Positions 1 to 11,149 of a stretch of 64,000 bases of DNA are shown in pieces. Origin of the DNA: Cervus elaphus (lineage: Eukaryota > Chordata > Mammalia > Artiodactyla > Cervidae). The notes under the pieces are model-generated. The model saw nothing but the letters and a program-made list of their open reading frames with translations, had not been told where the DNA came from and did not search any database. The first letter of the stretch is position 1; every line of letters starts with the position of its first letter. The stretch spans positions 29,111,501-29,175,500 of the forward strand of contig NC_057826.1 of the NCBI RefSeq assembly GCF_910594005.1, written 5' to 3'. The translations under genes were made by a program, and so were the position numbers.

Positions 1-236
1 GTACAAGATTAACATATAAACCCTATACACAAAACAGATAAACAATAAGGATTTATTGCATGGCACAGGGAACTATATTCAATATCTTGTAATAATGTAT
101 AATGAATAAGAACCTAAAATATATATGTAAGAACACAGTTATATCTATAAAGTGAATCACCTTGCTGTACACCCAAAGTTAACATAATAACATAAATCAA
201 TTATACTTCAATATTTAAATTAATTTTTAAAAACAT
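1..236 (+). mobile_element. L1 3' UTR end (artiodactyl-type L1)
   Basis: The text follows the usual L1 3' UTR order: aacaaggatttattg, gcacagggaactatattc, gaatcaccttgctgtacac, and a degenerate A/T tail. It matches, with divergence, other copies in this window at 17560-17676 and 56850-57135. The 5' part is outside the window. Confidence 0.75.
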
Positions 237-496
237 GACCCATAAAAGAAAAAATTATACATTTGACTTCATCAAAATTTAAACTTCTGCTCTCCTAAAG
301 ACACTGTTAAGGGATTGAAACACAAGCCAAGGACTGAGAAAATATATTTGCAAACTACATATCTTATAAGGAGAATATATATTCCAATATATAAAAACTG
401 GAATCCAGAAACCACAAAAAGCTCTCAAAATAAGAAAACAAACTCAATAAAGAAAAGGGCAAAAGATTTCAACAGACACTTTGCAAAGAAGGTATA

Positions 497-624
497 GTAA
501 GTGTTAGTTGCCCAGTTGTGCCCAACTCTTTGCAACCCCATGGACTGCAGCCCACCAGGCTCTTCTGTCCATGAGATTTTCCAGGCAAGGATACTGGAGT
601 GGGTTGCCATTTCCTTCTCCAATC
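497..624 (-). mobile_element. Bov-A type SINE
   Basis: This is the reverse complement of the Bov-A unit: gttgcccagttgtgcccaac, then ccatggactgcag, then ggagtgggttgcc. The 14-bp target repeat GCAAAGAAGGTATA (483-496), with one mismatch at 625-638, flanks it. The L1 host resumes in register. Confidence 0.9.
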
Positions 625-716
625 GCAAAGAAGATATACAGATGGCAAATAAACAGATGAAAAGATTTTCAGCATCACTAATCATTAGGGAAATGAATAC
701 TAAAACAATGCTATTA

Positions 717-922
717 GGCTTCTTGGATGGCTCAGACAGTAAAGAATCTGTCTGCAATGTGAGAGACCCAAGTTCAACCCCAGGGTCAGGAAGATCTCCT
801 GGAGTGGGAAATGGCAACCAATCCAGTATTCTTGCCTGGAGAATTACACGGACAGAGGAGCCTGGCGGCTACGGTCCATGGGTCGTGAAGAGCTGGACAT
901 GACTGGGTGACTAACACACACG
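717..922 (+). mobile_element. Bov-tA SINE
   Basis: It has a tRNA-Glu-derived head (gatggctcagacagtaaaga, with a B-box-like gttcaacccc) followed by the Bov-A body ending gactgggtgactaacac. It is inserted in an old L1. Confidence 0.88.
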
Positions 923-1619
923 ACACACCACTCATTTATTTGACTAAAATTTTGAAGACTGACGATACCAAGTACTGGTGAGGATGGAAGGCAACTGGAA
1001 CTCTCATACACTGCTGATAGAAATGTAAAATGGCACAATCTCGTTGGAAAGCAATTTGTCAAGTGTCTTCAAAACTTAAATATACATGTACATATGATGC
1101 AACCATTCCACTCCTAGGTATTTACCCACAAATAAAAGACTTGTACGTGAATGTTCATATCAGCTTCGTTTTCTTAGCCCAAAACCAGAAGGAAACAACG
1201 CAAATATCCAACAAGAAAATTTTGGCATATACATATAATGGAACATTACTCAGTAATAAAAAGGAATGACCACTGATGCACTACAACAAGGATGAATCTC
1301 AAAACAATTATTCTGTGTGAAAGGAGCCAGACAAAGAAAAGAATACATTTTGCTCAATTCAATTTATATAAAACTCTGAAAACAGCAAAACAATCTACAG
1401 TTACAGAAAGCATATGAGTGGTTTCTTGGCTGGGGACTGACAGGTATGAAGGTGAAATTATAAAGTGACACTAGCAAACTTTTAGGGATGAAGGTACATG
1501 TTCATTATCTTGATTACAGACATGATTTCATAATCATAAACATATGTCAATGTTCATAAACTACACATTTTAAATACATGCTGTTTATTGTATGTCAATT
1601 ATACTCAGTAATGCTGCTT

Positions 1620-1664
1620 AAAAGCAGAACACATAAAAAAAAAAAAAAAGCAGAATACATAAAT
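1620..1664 (+). repeat. A tract between two copies of a 16-17 bp repeat
   Basis: AAAGCAGAACACATAAA before the A run is repeated as AAAGCAGAATACATAAA after it, with one change. Nothing but A residues lies between. See findings for a tail-only retroinsertion reading. Confidence 0.6.
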
Positions 1665-2837
1665 TCTAAACTTCCATAATTAAAATACCATATAGATACA
1701 TTAACATTTTCAAAATATAAGATAATCGAATCTTAGTGATCTTATTTTTAGTATAGCTTGAAACATATTATGGTTTTATCAACCTATAAGTTATTTCATT
1801 CATTTGCCACAAGGCTAATAAAGAAGGTAATAAGAAACAAGAGTGATGGAATCATCTGGAAAATGATACAATAGGTAAAATAATCACAATAATTACATCA
1901 ACCTTCAGTTTTCTTACTGCAGTGCCCAAATTACTACTTCTTTTCTTTGTATCATCTCTTAAGAGGTACAACTCAATGATTTTTGAATTAGCAAATTTAA
2001 AGAACTGTACACTCATCAATACAATCCAATTTTAGAACATTTTCATCGACCCAAAACAGATCCCTGATTCCCAACTACAGTCACTCAAGTGTGCATTTTT
2101 TAAGGACTAAAAGAAAATATTACTTCTCATCCAGACATTAAAGAGAATGAATTTCACTCCACCATAATATGGGACAAGAACTTCAAATATCTATTTTGCT
2201 TAAGGATGTATGTCACTATTTTTTATGATGTTTGTATACCATCACTTTTATACAACTTGCTACAGTTTTTAAGTAAATAAATACTATAGGCAGGTACATA
2301 CACAAAGCATTTTATAAAGGAAGGAGATGATGTAGAAATGATTAATTAATTGGGTTGGTCATTCTAACTAACCAATCCAATAAATCTTTTATAAATCTAA
2401 AAATGAGAACCTTTTATAATTATATGGTAAAGAGATAGTGATCCTCTCTTCAATCAAATTACAGGGCATCAAAGTTTCAAAAATATTTAATTTTGACACT
2501 GTAAATATAAAAAAATAAGATAGTAAGTTTGAACTTATTACCGATGCATTTTATTTTGATGATATAAATGTAAGTAGAGCAAGAGGCAGTGATAAGCTAG
2601 AATCTACCAAAGATATATATTTGAAATCTAGATTCAGTATTTACAAGATGCATATCTTCTATGTTCATGCATGACCACTGACCAGTGGTTAGTTGCATTC
2701 AAAGGATGTTGTCAATTTTGGTTATATACTGTTGAAAAAAGAATATATGGAATAAAAATTTGACTGTCCTATGTCAAAATCTCTGCTAAATTTACTAATA
2801 AAGTTTTTTCCACTATTTATTTATACTTAATAAATTT
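1665..2837. other. No recognisable feature
   Basis: AT-rich intronic sequence. No open frame of note and no repeat family I can name. It could hide ancient, highly diverged repeats. Confidence 0.5.
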
Positions 2838-3025
2838 TCATTCCAATCCCAAAGAAAGACAATGCCAAAGAATGTTCAAACTACCGCACAATTGCGCTCA
2901 TCTCACACACTAGCAAAGTCATGCTCAAAATTCTCCAAGCCAGGCTTCAAAAGTACGTGAACCAAGAACTTCCAGATGGTCAAGTTGGATTTAGAAAAGG
3001 AACAGTAACCAGAGGAACTGATTTA
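2838..3025 (+). mobile_element. BovB LINE fragment (RT region)
   Basis: The sense text ttccaatcccaaagaaagac ... caaactaccgcacaattgcg ... gccaggcttcaaaagtacgt is the reverse-transcriptase domain of BovB (residue run YRTIALISHTSKVMLKILQ-like). Both ends are truncated. Confidence 0.88.
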
Positions 3026-3105
3026 TCATCTATGTCTAATGGACCCTTTCAATTTTTCTGTAATTTTAAGTCACTCTATGAATACTTTACAGATGTAAGA
3101 ATAAA

Positions 3106-4560
3106 TCAGTTCAGCACAGTTGCTCAGTCGTGTCCGACTCTTTACGACCCCGTGGACTGCAGCACACCAGGCCTCCCTGTCCATCACCAACTCCTGGAGC
3201 TTGCTCAAACTCATGTTCATCAAGTCGGTGATGCCATCCAACCACCTCACTCTCTGTTGTCCCCTTCTCCTGCCCTCAATCTTTCCCAGCATCAGGGTCT
3301 TTTCAAAGTCCATTCTTCACATCAGGTGGCCAAAGTAATGGAGTTTCAGCTTCAGCATCAGTCCTTCCAATGAATATTCAGGACTGATTTCCTTTAGGAT
3401 GGACTGGTTGGATCTCCTTGCAGTCCAAGGGATTCTCAAGAGTTTTTCCAACACCACAGTTCAAAACCATTAATTCTTTGGCTCTCAGCTTTCTTTATAG
3501 TCCAACTCTCACATCCATACATGACTGCTGCAAAAATCATAGCTTTGACAAGATGGACCTTTGTCAACAAAGTAATGTCTCTGCTTTTTAATATGCTGTC
3601 TAGGTTGGTCATAGCTTTTTTCCAAGGAGCAAGCATCTTTTAATTTCATGGCTACAGTTACCATCTGCAGTAACTTTGGAGCCCAAGAAAATAAAGTCTG
3701 TCACTGTTTCCCCATATATGTGCCATGAAGTGATGGGACCGGATGCCATGATCTTAGTTTTCTGAGTGTTGAATTTTAAGCCAACTTTTTCACTCCCCTT
3801 TTTCACTTTCATCAAGAGGCTCTTTAGTTCTTCTTCTCTTTCTGCCATAAAGGTGGTGTCATCTGCATATCTGAGGTTATTAATATTTCTCCCGGCAATC
3901 TTGATTCCAGCTTGTGCTTCCTCCAGCCCAGCATTTCACATGATATACTCTGTATATACGTTAAATAAGCAGGGTGACAATATACAGCCTTGACATACTC
4001 CTTTCCTGGTATGGAGCCAGTCTGTTGTTCTATGTCCAGTTCTAACTGTAGCTTTTTGACCTACATATAGATTTCTCAGGAGGCAGATAAGGTGGTCTGG
4101 TATTCCCATCTCTTTCAGAATTTTTCACATTTTTCTGTGATCCACACAGTCAAAGGCTTTGGCATAATCAATAAAGCATAAGTAGATGTTTTTCTGGAAC
4201 TCTCTTGCTTTTTCTATGATCTGACGGATGTTGGCAATTTGATCTCTGGTTCCTCCGCATTTTGTAAATCCAGCTTGAACATCTGGAAGTTCATGGTTCA
4301 CGTACTGTTGAAGCCTGGCTTGGAGATTTTTGAGCATTACTTTGCTAGCATGTGAGATGACTGCAATTGTGTGGTAGTTTGAACATTCTTTGGCGTTGCC
4401 TTTCTTTGGGATTGGGATATAAACTGACCTTTTGCAGTCCTGTGGCCACTGCTGAGTTTTCCAAATTTGCTGGTATATTGAGTACAGCACTTTCATAGGA
4501 TCATCTTTTAGGGATTGAACTAACTCATCTGGAATTCCATCACCTCCACTAGCTTTGTTC
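3106..4560 (-). mobile_element. BovB LINE, 3' 1.45 kb, 5'-truncated
   Basis: Read on the minus strand, the element runs from the RT core through the C-terminal part to the BovB 3' end (gactgagc-type tail at 3106-3130). Conceptual pieces include ASGGDGIPDELVQSLKDD and, downstream, FIDYAKAFDCVDH, which is the RT catalytic-region motif. The reading frame is split by stops and frameshifts over about six segments, so the copy is dead. The 5' edge abuts a truncated SINE at 4560/4561. It lies in sense orientation to MNAT1. Confidence 0.95.
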
Positions 4561-4703
4561 CCTGGGTAGAGAAGATTCCCTAGAGAAGGAAATGGCAACC
4601 CATTCCCTTATTCTTGCCTGGAAAATTCCACAGGCAGAAGAGCCTGGTGAACTACATACAGTCCATGGGGTTGCAGAGTCGGACACGACTGAGCATGCAC
4701 AGT
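4561..4703 (+). mobile_element. Bov-tA SINE lacking its tRNA head
   Basis: It begins at the position of the tRNA B-box end (cctgggtagagaagattccc) and runs through the Bov-A body to gtcggacacgactgagcatg. The first ~55 bases of a normal Bov-tA are missing, and the copy directly touches the truncated 5' end of the neighbouring BovB. Confidence 0.85.
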
Positions 4704-5646
4704 TGATGATGAGAAATATGATGGAGAATTTATTTTTATGACCAAATTGACAAGATTAGGTGTTATAGTAATGTGACACAGGATCCCATCCTCAGGGCCA
4801 ACTCTTATCAGGCAACTGTATACCTAGGATATTGGACAGCCAGAGTATATCATTTTTCATCACAACCACTCCTCTATACAACAAAATTATTTTCTGTAAT
4901 AATCATGAAATGAAAAATAGTAACAATGAAGAGGAGGCAGTAAGATTTTTTTCTTCTATTAGATTTTGTGCACATTATGCCACTAAAATTTTAAAATAAA
5001 AATAAAATTCAACAACAAAAAAGAAAAAAGGCTAAAATACCCATTAATTATATTAACTTTTTTTTTATATTAACTTTTAAAAACAAAAAAATATTGGTTA
5101 AGTACAAGAAAGAATGTAATAAAGTTTTTGTTTTGAGCTCTTATGCAAATTTGTCAGTTAATTCATTAAAGTTGATATTCCTTGCATATTCATGTTCAAT
5201 AGTCAAAAAGCCAGATATTTCTGTTTATCTATGCTCAAAATAAATTGAAGAATACTTTTTGTTAATTTCAACTTTCTTTCTTTAAGCAACAAGTATCCAA
5301 ACAACTAGAAAAAACTCTTGTTTGACAGAATCTCATAAAATAGCTATTTTACAATAAATTCCAGAAATTACAACACCGTTCATGCCTTTGCTTCTTTAGG
5401 CTTTTTTTCCTAGCAACTTTCAGGTGTTCTCTAGTCAAAAAGCTTTAAAAACAAATAAATATTCCAAGAACTTAAGTTCTGTTTCCACATCTATATGATC
5501 ATTGGACTATCAGTTTACTTCAAATCTACCACTTAAACTCAGAAATATTTAGTACTACAGGGGAGCTGAAAAGAGAAATTTTGCCAGAAGGGAGCCAGAA
5601 GGATTCTAAACCCTACAAACTTACTCTCAAGTGAGGCTAAATATAG
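4704..5646. other. No recognisable feature
   Basis: AT-rich sequence with A and T runs around 4990-5090, including a short direct repeat TTATATTAACTTTT at 5048-5061 and 5065-5078. No gene or named repeat seen. Confidence 0.5.
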
Positions 5647-5661
5647 GTGGGTTTGTTGGGC

Positions 5662-5690
<29 letters not shown>
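5662..5690 (+). repeat. G29 homopolymer
   Basis: Twenty-nine uninterrupted G residues, then C, A and a further G-rich stretch to 5700. Such a run can fold into a G-quadruplex and its length is likely to be polymorphic or mis-sequenced. Confidence 0.95.
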
Positions 5691-5693
<3 letters not shown>

Positions 5694-5804
5694 GGGGCGG
5701 TGTTCTGGGGCTGATTATAAAGCTGGGAGTTCTGTGATTTCACTTTTGTATATAATACAATATTATTCAGGAACAAAAAATAAAGATATGCTCATTGGAA
5801 GCTT

Positions 5805-6014
5805 ATCCACCTCTCCCTGGTGGCTCAGATAGTGAAGAATCCGCCTGTAATGCGGGAGAGCAGGGTTCGATCCCTGGGTCGAGATCTCCTGGAGAAGGAA
5901 ACAGCAACCCATTCCAGTATTCTTGCCTGGAGAATCCCACGGACAAAGGGGCCTCACGGGCGACAATCTATGGGGTCGCAAAGAGTTGGATACGACTGAG
6001 ACTAACACTAACAC
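5805..6014 (+). mobile_element. Bov-tA SINE
   Basis: It has an intact tRNA-Glu-derived head with a clear B box (ggttcgatccc), then a Bov-A body ending gttggatacgactgag. The 9-bp target repeat TGGAAGCTT flanks it at 5796-5804 and 6015-6023. Confidence 0.93.
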
Positions 6015-6023
6015 TGGAAGCTT

Positions 6024-6497
6024 CCTTACATGCTATGAAATTTAAAAGTAATAAAAGCAATTGTTTAGAACATGGACCAAAAGAAGACATTTTCAGGAAG
6101 GAGTATTTGAAATCTAACATTGTTCAGAACTGCTAGTATATGTTGATTTTAAAAAAAAAGACTGTCTTTTAATTGGTTTTCTTTTATTATTTTTTCCAAT
6201 TCTCTATAGACAATGCAACCCTTATTGCCTGTACCTGTAAGAGACCATTCCTATCACCCCACCCTCGTACATCTCTGCGGTCAAGGCAACTTTACCTGAG
6301 CTCCAACTCAAAGGCCTGTGACTCACAATGCCCTCAGGGCTATTTTCCTCATGGGGAAAAAAATGGAGACTGAAATCTTAGCACAGAATAATTTTATTTT
6401 CATTTTTTTTGAGAATAAAATAAGAAAAGTTGCTACATAATTTGAATCAGTTGCCTTCGGAAACATAGTCTGAAATTAAAATAATCTAAAACCAGTC
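6024..6497. other. No recognisable feature
   Basis: A 66-codon open frame (6173-6373, plus) lies in a locally GC-richer patch. It has no domain I recognise and no splice-site or promoter support, so I do not call it a gene. Confidence 0.5.
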
Positions 6498-6702
6498 AAT
6501 CCTCAAGGAAATCAACCCTGAATACTCATTGGAAGGACTGATGCTGAAGTTGAAGCCCCAATACTATGTCCACCTGATGCAAAGCACCGATTCATTGGTA
6601 AAGATTCTGATACTGGGAAAGACTGAAGGCAAAAAGAGAAGAGGGTGGTAGACGATGAGATGGTTGGATGGCATCACCGATTCAAGGGACATGAACTTGG
6701 GC

Positions 6703-7542
6703 TGCTGCTGCTGCTAAGTCACTTCAGTCATGTCTGACTCTGTGCGACCCCACAGATGGCATCCCACCAGGCTCCCCTGTCCCTGGGATTCTCCAGGCAA
6801 GAAGCAACCTAGATGCCAATCAGCAGACGAATGGATAAGAAAGCTGTGGTACATATACACAATGGAATATATTACTCAGCCATTAAAAAGAATACACTTG
6901 AATCAGTTCTAATGAGATGGATGAAACTGGAGCCCATTTATTACAGAGTGAAGTAAGCCAGAAAGATAAACACCAATACAGTATACTAATGCATATATAT
7001 GGAATTTAGAAAGATGGTAATGATAACCCTATATGCAAGACAGAAAAAGAGACACAAATGTATAGAACAGACTTTTGGACTCTATGGGAGAAGGCGAGGG
7101 TGGGATGATCTGAGAGAACAGCATCGAAACATGTATATTATCAAGTGTGAAACAGATCGCCAGTCCAGGTTGGATGCATGAGACAAGTGCTCGGGGCTGG
7201 TGCACTGGGATGACCCAGAGGGATGGGACGGGGAGGGAGGTGGGAGTGGGATTCAGGATGGGGAACACATGTAAATCCATGGCTGATTCATGTCAACGTA
7301 TGGCAAAAACCACTGCAATATTGTAAAGTAATTAGCCTCCAACTAATAAAAATAAATGAAAAAAAAAAAAAAAAGAACACTGGAGTGGATTGCCATTACC
7401 TTCTCCAATGCGTGAAAGTGAAAAGTGAAAAAGAAGTTGTGCCCGACTCTTAGCGACCCCATGGACTGCAGCCTACCAGGCTCCTCTGTCCATGGGATTT
7501 TCTAGGCAAGAGTACTGGAGTGGGCTGCCATTGCCTTCTCTG
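6703..7542 (-). mobile_element. Bov-A2 (dimeric) SINE, split by an L1
   Basis: Both Bov-A monomers are present in reverse complement. The first runs 6703-6803, starting with the CTG-rich complement of the (AGC)n tail. The second runs 7378-7542, with the gtgaaagtgaaaagtg linker between monomers. The TGAACTTGGGC target repeat flanks it. A 5'-truncated L1 sits inside the first monomer. Confidence 0.93.
6804..7372 (+). mobile_element. Young L1 3' end (bovine L1 type) inside Bov-A2
   Basis: It starts in the last ORF2 codons (gcaacctagatgccaatcag), continues through the 3' UTR with its purine-rich gggacggggagggagg stretch, and ends aactaataaaaataaatg plus A17. The only target repeat visible is AAGAA (6799-6803 and 7373-7377), which merges with the A tail. 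The SINE text cggcaagaa/cactggagtgg is continuous if the L1 is removed. Confidence 0.93.
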
Positions 7543-7652
7543 TGAACTTGGGCAAACTCCAGGGAATAGCAAGGCACAGGGAGGCCTGGAGTGCTGCAGT
7601 CCATGGGGTCACAAAGAATCGAACAAGACTTAGTGACTAACAATGACAAAAG

Positions 7653-8109
7653 CATAATGAAAATTAAACTCAGTCATATTTTGAAAACTCTGTATATAGG
7701 ATGGCCTTGGCTGTAAGATACAGCAGAGAAAACGTACTAAGAAACTAAAAACGTAGTCCTAGCTTTGCACTACCCAGACGTGACGTGACTATGAGCACAG
7801 GAGAGTTTTCTTCTTTGGCTTCTCCTGTAGTAAACTCATGACAGATCACTCTCCTATAAAAAAGGAGAACTGCTAAGGATTTTTCCCAGTTCTTGCAGCT
7901 CTTTAGACACATATTTTATTTCAATATTTGATAAATAACTGAACTTAAAGCAACTCACACAACTCTCTGCTTCAGAGAACCCTGCCCCCAATCTCCCGTA
8001 TCATATTTAAATGCCAACTTTTATCTCAAATATAACCCTGGGAGGAACTTTTTTGTAACAACCCCCCTCCAACACACACACATATCCAATTCATCAAAAA
8101 TTCAATGTT
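7653..8109. other. No recognisable feature
   Basis: Intronic sequence without an open frame or a repeat I can name. Confidence 0.5.
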
Positions 8110-8945
8110 TTATCCCATCAAAACTATATTCATAACTTGACCACTTCTTCGCAATTACACTGTTACCATCTTAGTATAAGCCCCTACAATCTTATCCAGG
8201 ACAGTTGCAAGTTTTCTTGCTTTCAATCCACCACCCATTCTCCTATACAGACCCTTCTAAATATAAGTCATATGACACACTTTTGTTCAAAATTCTATGA
8301 CTTCTCATCTTCTTGACAATAAAAGCCCAAGTCATCATAAAAGCCCAGCAGCTAAAAACAACTAAATAAAAGCCCATCAGCTAAAAAAAACAACTAAATA
8401 ACTAAAAACTAAATAACTAAAAACAACTAAATAAAAGCCCATCAGCTAAAAACAACCCTATGTGATCTAACTGGGTCCAATCTGCCTTCTTACATAAAAA
8501 ACCTGCTACCACTCCGACCTTATCGCCTAACATTCTCCAATTCATGGTATTGCAGACACTGCACTCTTTTCTCATCCTTATATACATGCCCACCTCAGGG
8601 CCACTGCACTTACAATTTCCTCATAACATCACATGATTAGCTTCTTTGCTTAATTCATGTCTATTCAAATATCATCCTACAAAAGATTCCACTGCTACCC
8701 ATGTAAAAATGGCACTCTACCCAGTCACTACATATTCCTTTATCCTGCTGTATTTGTCTCCAAAATACTGCCATCTGACAAATTCATCAGTGTGCTTATA
8801 CTGTTCACTGCATCCCAGTACAATGTAAGTTTCAGGACAGCAGGTGTCTTCTCTGTTTTGTTCACTGTGTTTCCTCAGTACCCAGAACAGTAACTGACAC
8901 ATAGGAGGTGCTTCATAATCAAACAAATAATAATCAAATGAATAA
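8110..8945 (+). mobile_element. L2 LINE 3' portion
   Basis: L2 landmarks occur in order: cttcttgacaataaaagccc, then ctcagggccactgcacttac, then gtttcctcagtacccagaac and tgacacataggaggtgcttc near the 3' end. It is ancient and much diverged. At 8333-8460 the normal L2 text is replaced by a local repeat expansion. Confidence 0.75.
8333..8460 (+). repeat. Local tandem expansion inside L2
   Basis: The motif AAAAGCCCATCAGCTAAAAA with its AACTAAATA linker recurs about three times with variable spacing, plus shorter AACTAAATAACTAAA units. It sits where L2 should carry a single stretch between its tcttcttgac... and ...tgatctaactgg segments. Confidence 0.8.
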
Positions 8946-9869
8946 CAAAAGTAAAAGAACTGATAAATAATCGATTTTTTCTCAAATAGCATGAGCTAAA
9001 TACTATGAAGCTTCATTTCCCAATGGAGAAAATTACATATAGATATACAGAGTCAATTGAATTTTATAGTGATTTGGTAGAAACTGAGCAAATTCTAATA
9101 ATAAATGGAATTTCCTTTTTTAGGGTCCTGTATAAATCCGAATTAAAACTATATTTCATTGTAATAATTTATAGTTATAATTTAATTACTAAACTAAATA
9201 ATTTATCAATTTATTGCTGCTCTTCTGAGCTTACTTTTAGAGTATATATTTAATTAATACTATGATTTAATAGTCTTAAAGTCCTCACTACAAAAGACTA
9301 TTCTGGAATCAACTGCATAATTACATTTCCTCGGTGACCTTGTAATCTTGTGAGCATTTACTCTAGACTAAACAGCCTCATTCAGCTGCCCTGTGTCTGA
9401 CTGTCGATGAAAGAAGCTTGTTTGACAACTGCTTCAGGCAGAAACATATTTTTTTCCATGATTGCAAAAAAAGATTTAAAACTTACCAGACTAGTGCCAG
9501 ACTAGACCTTTAAGCACAAGGTTCATGATAGATGTGTGACTTGATTTCTAACTCAAATGCCAACAAAAACAGATACTAAAAACATTTTGCTGTCATAGCC
9601 ATAAGAAGTTAATTTAGTGATACTTTCATAATTACAACAAAGTATATATGATACTATATACACATATATATTGCAGTTTTTGTGAATTCTGTACTTCTCC
9701 ATATTCTGATTTTCTGTTGCCCTTGAGAATTTTTCTAAAACTAATACATACACTTTAATGTACAGAATTAAAAACAAAGCCAGCAAAACAAATACCTTTT
9801 ATCTATCCTTTGACAATACAAGTATAATAAGTCAATAGGTAAAGACATTGACCAAAAAAACAGAAATTC
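8946..9869. other. No recognisable feature
   Basis: AT-rich. Two open frames of about 80 codons (9005-9253 plus, 9553-9786 minus) show no domain and look like chance. Confidence 0.5.
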
Positions 9870-10370
9870 TACAACATGATTTAAAAAAGAATTTCAACAT
9901 AAGAAAGAAAAATCACTTAATCAACCAACATGATACTTAATGATGAAACACTTGAAGCATTCACCAAAAAAACAAGACACAAGAAAAACTGCAGTCATCC
10001 GAAATTTGTAACACCAAGTTAAGAAGTCCTAGTCAAATGCAATAAAATATGAAACTGAAATCAGACACAGAGCATTTAAAATAAAAAATTCATTTTTTTT
10101 TCAGATGACTGGCTTCCAGATAGAAAACCTCATCACCTTAAAGAATAAGTAAAATTCTCAGTAAAACAGCTATATACAAAATGAAAACGTATTTAACTAA
10201 GAACCAGTAAGAAAGCATAATGAAAACAATTTTATAAGTACAGCATCCTAAGTATAACAAAAACTAATTTCCAAGAAATGTGTAAGATATATGAAAACGC
10301 AATAAATTTTAAAGTTCTCAGTTTAAAGCAATTCCAAATGAAATACCAAAAAAAAGTAGGGCTTGGTTGA
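9870..10370 (+). mobile_element. Ancient L1 ORF2 remnant
   Basis: Diverged L1 ORF2 phrases: aacatgatacttaatgatga aacacttgaagcattc, then gaagtcctagtcaaatgcaa, then aagatatatgaaaacgcaat. This is the RT core region without an intact frame. Confidence 0.6.
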
Positions 10371-10604
10371 ATCTACAGGGTAATAAGGATGGCAATGTCT
10401 TACTTGTTAAGGTGTTTGGGCTTGCTTTGCTATATTACTTGCTTCATAATATCCTATAATGAAAATTTTCAAATGTACAGAAAATTTGAAAGAACTATAG
10501 GGTGCTTTTTTGCTTTGGCCAACAAAGTTTACTAGGAAGAATAAACGTTTAAAGATCCTAAAACACTTTCAAAAACATAAAGAGCAAAGGAAGACTTGCC
10601 CCAC

Positions 10605-11149
10605 TGTGGTAGGCAGAATTCTGAGACAGCCCCCAAGATTCCCACCCCATTGTGTGCACCTTTACATGATTTTATCCTCATGGATATGATGAATTTCAAT
10701 CCTTAGATTATATTATATGGCAAAAGGAATTCTGGGAATGTAACTAAGATCTCAAATTGGTTGATTTTGAGTTAATAAAAAGTGAAATTATCTAAGTAGA
10801 CCAAACTTAAACAGGTAGGAGCCCTTAAAAAAGCAAGAGATTAAAAAATAGCACTGAAAAAGATGAAAAACACTGTGAGTTCTAAATTGGCAAGAAACCT
10901 AATTCTAACAATAATATGAATCAGCTTGAAAGACAACCCCCAAACCTCACTAACATGGACCCATAGCACCTGCTGACACTTTGATCACAGCCACATGCAA
11001 TCTGAATATAAGATCCAACTAACCCCATGTCCAGATTCATAATTTGCAGACATTGATAATAAATAAGATAAAATAGATATTGTTTTAAGCCACTTAAGTG
11101 TGTGGTAATTTAATGCATAGCAATAGAAAATAAATATATGACTAATACT
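10605..11149 (+). mobile_element. MLT-like (ERVL-MaLR class) solitary LTR
   Basis: It starts TGTGGTAGGCAGAATTCTGAG and continues with ccccaagattcccacccc, ttatatggcaaaaggaattc and gcacctgctgacactttgat. It ends with ataaataagata, gttttaagccacttaagtgt and tagcaatagaaaataaat, the usual 3' part of this LTR group including a polyadenylation signal. No internal retroviral sequence is present. The subfamily is uncertain. Confidence 0.7.

Larger units (their letters stand above)
237..1619 (+). mobile_element. Old L1 3' portion (ORF2 end and 3' UTR), interrupted by two SINEs
   Basis: L1 ORF2-end phrases appear in order: tcaacagacactttgcaaag, gatggcaaataaacagatga, cattccactcctaggtattt, and an L1-type 3' UTR running to the A tract near 1634. 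Bov-A (497-624) and Bov-tA (717-922) copies interrupt it. The frame is broken many times and no product is expected. Confidence 0.8.
6498..7652 (+). mobile_element. BovB LINE 3' end, split by a nested Bov-A2 and L1
   Basis: The left half (6498-6702) reads tcattggaaggactgatgct ... ggttggatggcatcaccgat. The right half (7543-7652) continues gggcaaactccagggaatag ... gtgactaac to the BovB 3' terminus. The 11-bp repeat TGAACTTGGGC at 6692-6702 and 7543-7553 marks the insertion site of the Bov-A2 that splits it. Confidence 0.93.

Noticed and set aside
711..790. tRNA-like sequences at SINE heads (also 5810, 25535, 34580, 38730, 54045)
   Set aside because: They retain A/B-box resemblance to tRNA-Glu but cannot fold as a tRNA and are the heads of Bov-tA or CHR SINEs, not tRNA genes.
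425..817. 130-codon minus frame and overlapping 133-codon plus frame (501-902)
   Set aside because: Both run through Bov-A and Bov-tA SINEs and broken L1 text. The PDPGVELGSL- and NPMDCSPPGSS-like peptides are the usual translation of Bov-A in any bovid SINE.
2921..3373. 150-codon plus frame
   Set aside because: It starts in a sense BovB fragment and ends in antisense BovB. The join is accidental.
4125..4598. 157-codon minus frame with RT-like sequence
   Set aside because: It is the RT part of a dead BovB, fused at its start to antisense SINE sequence. Kept as mobile element, not as a gene.
5048..5078. Direct repeat TTATATTAACTTTT around a few T residues
   Set aside because: It could be a third tail-only insertion in minus orientation, but only three T residues lie between the copies. 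Replication slippage explains it as well.
5647..5832. Glycine-rich 61-codon frame
   Set aside because: It is only the translated G29 tract plus the start of a SINE.
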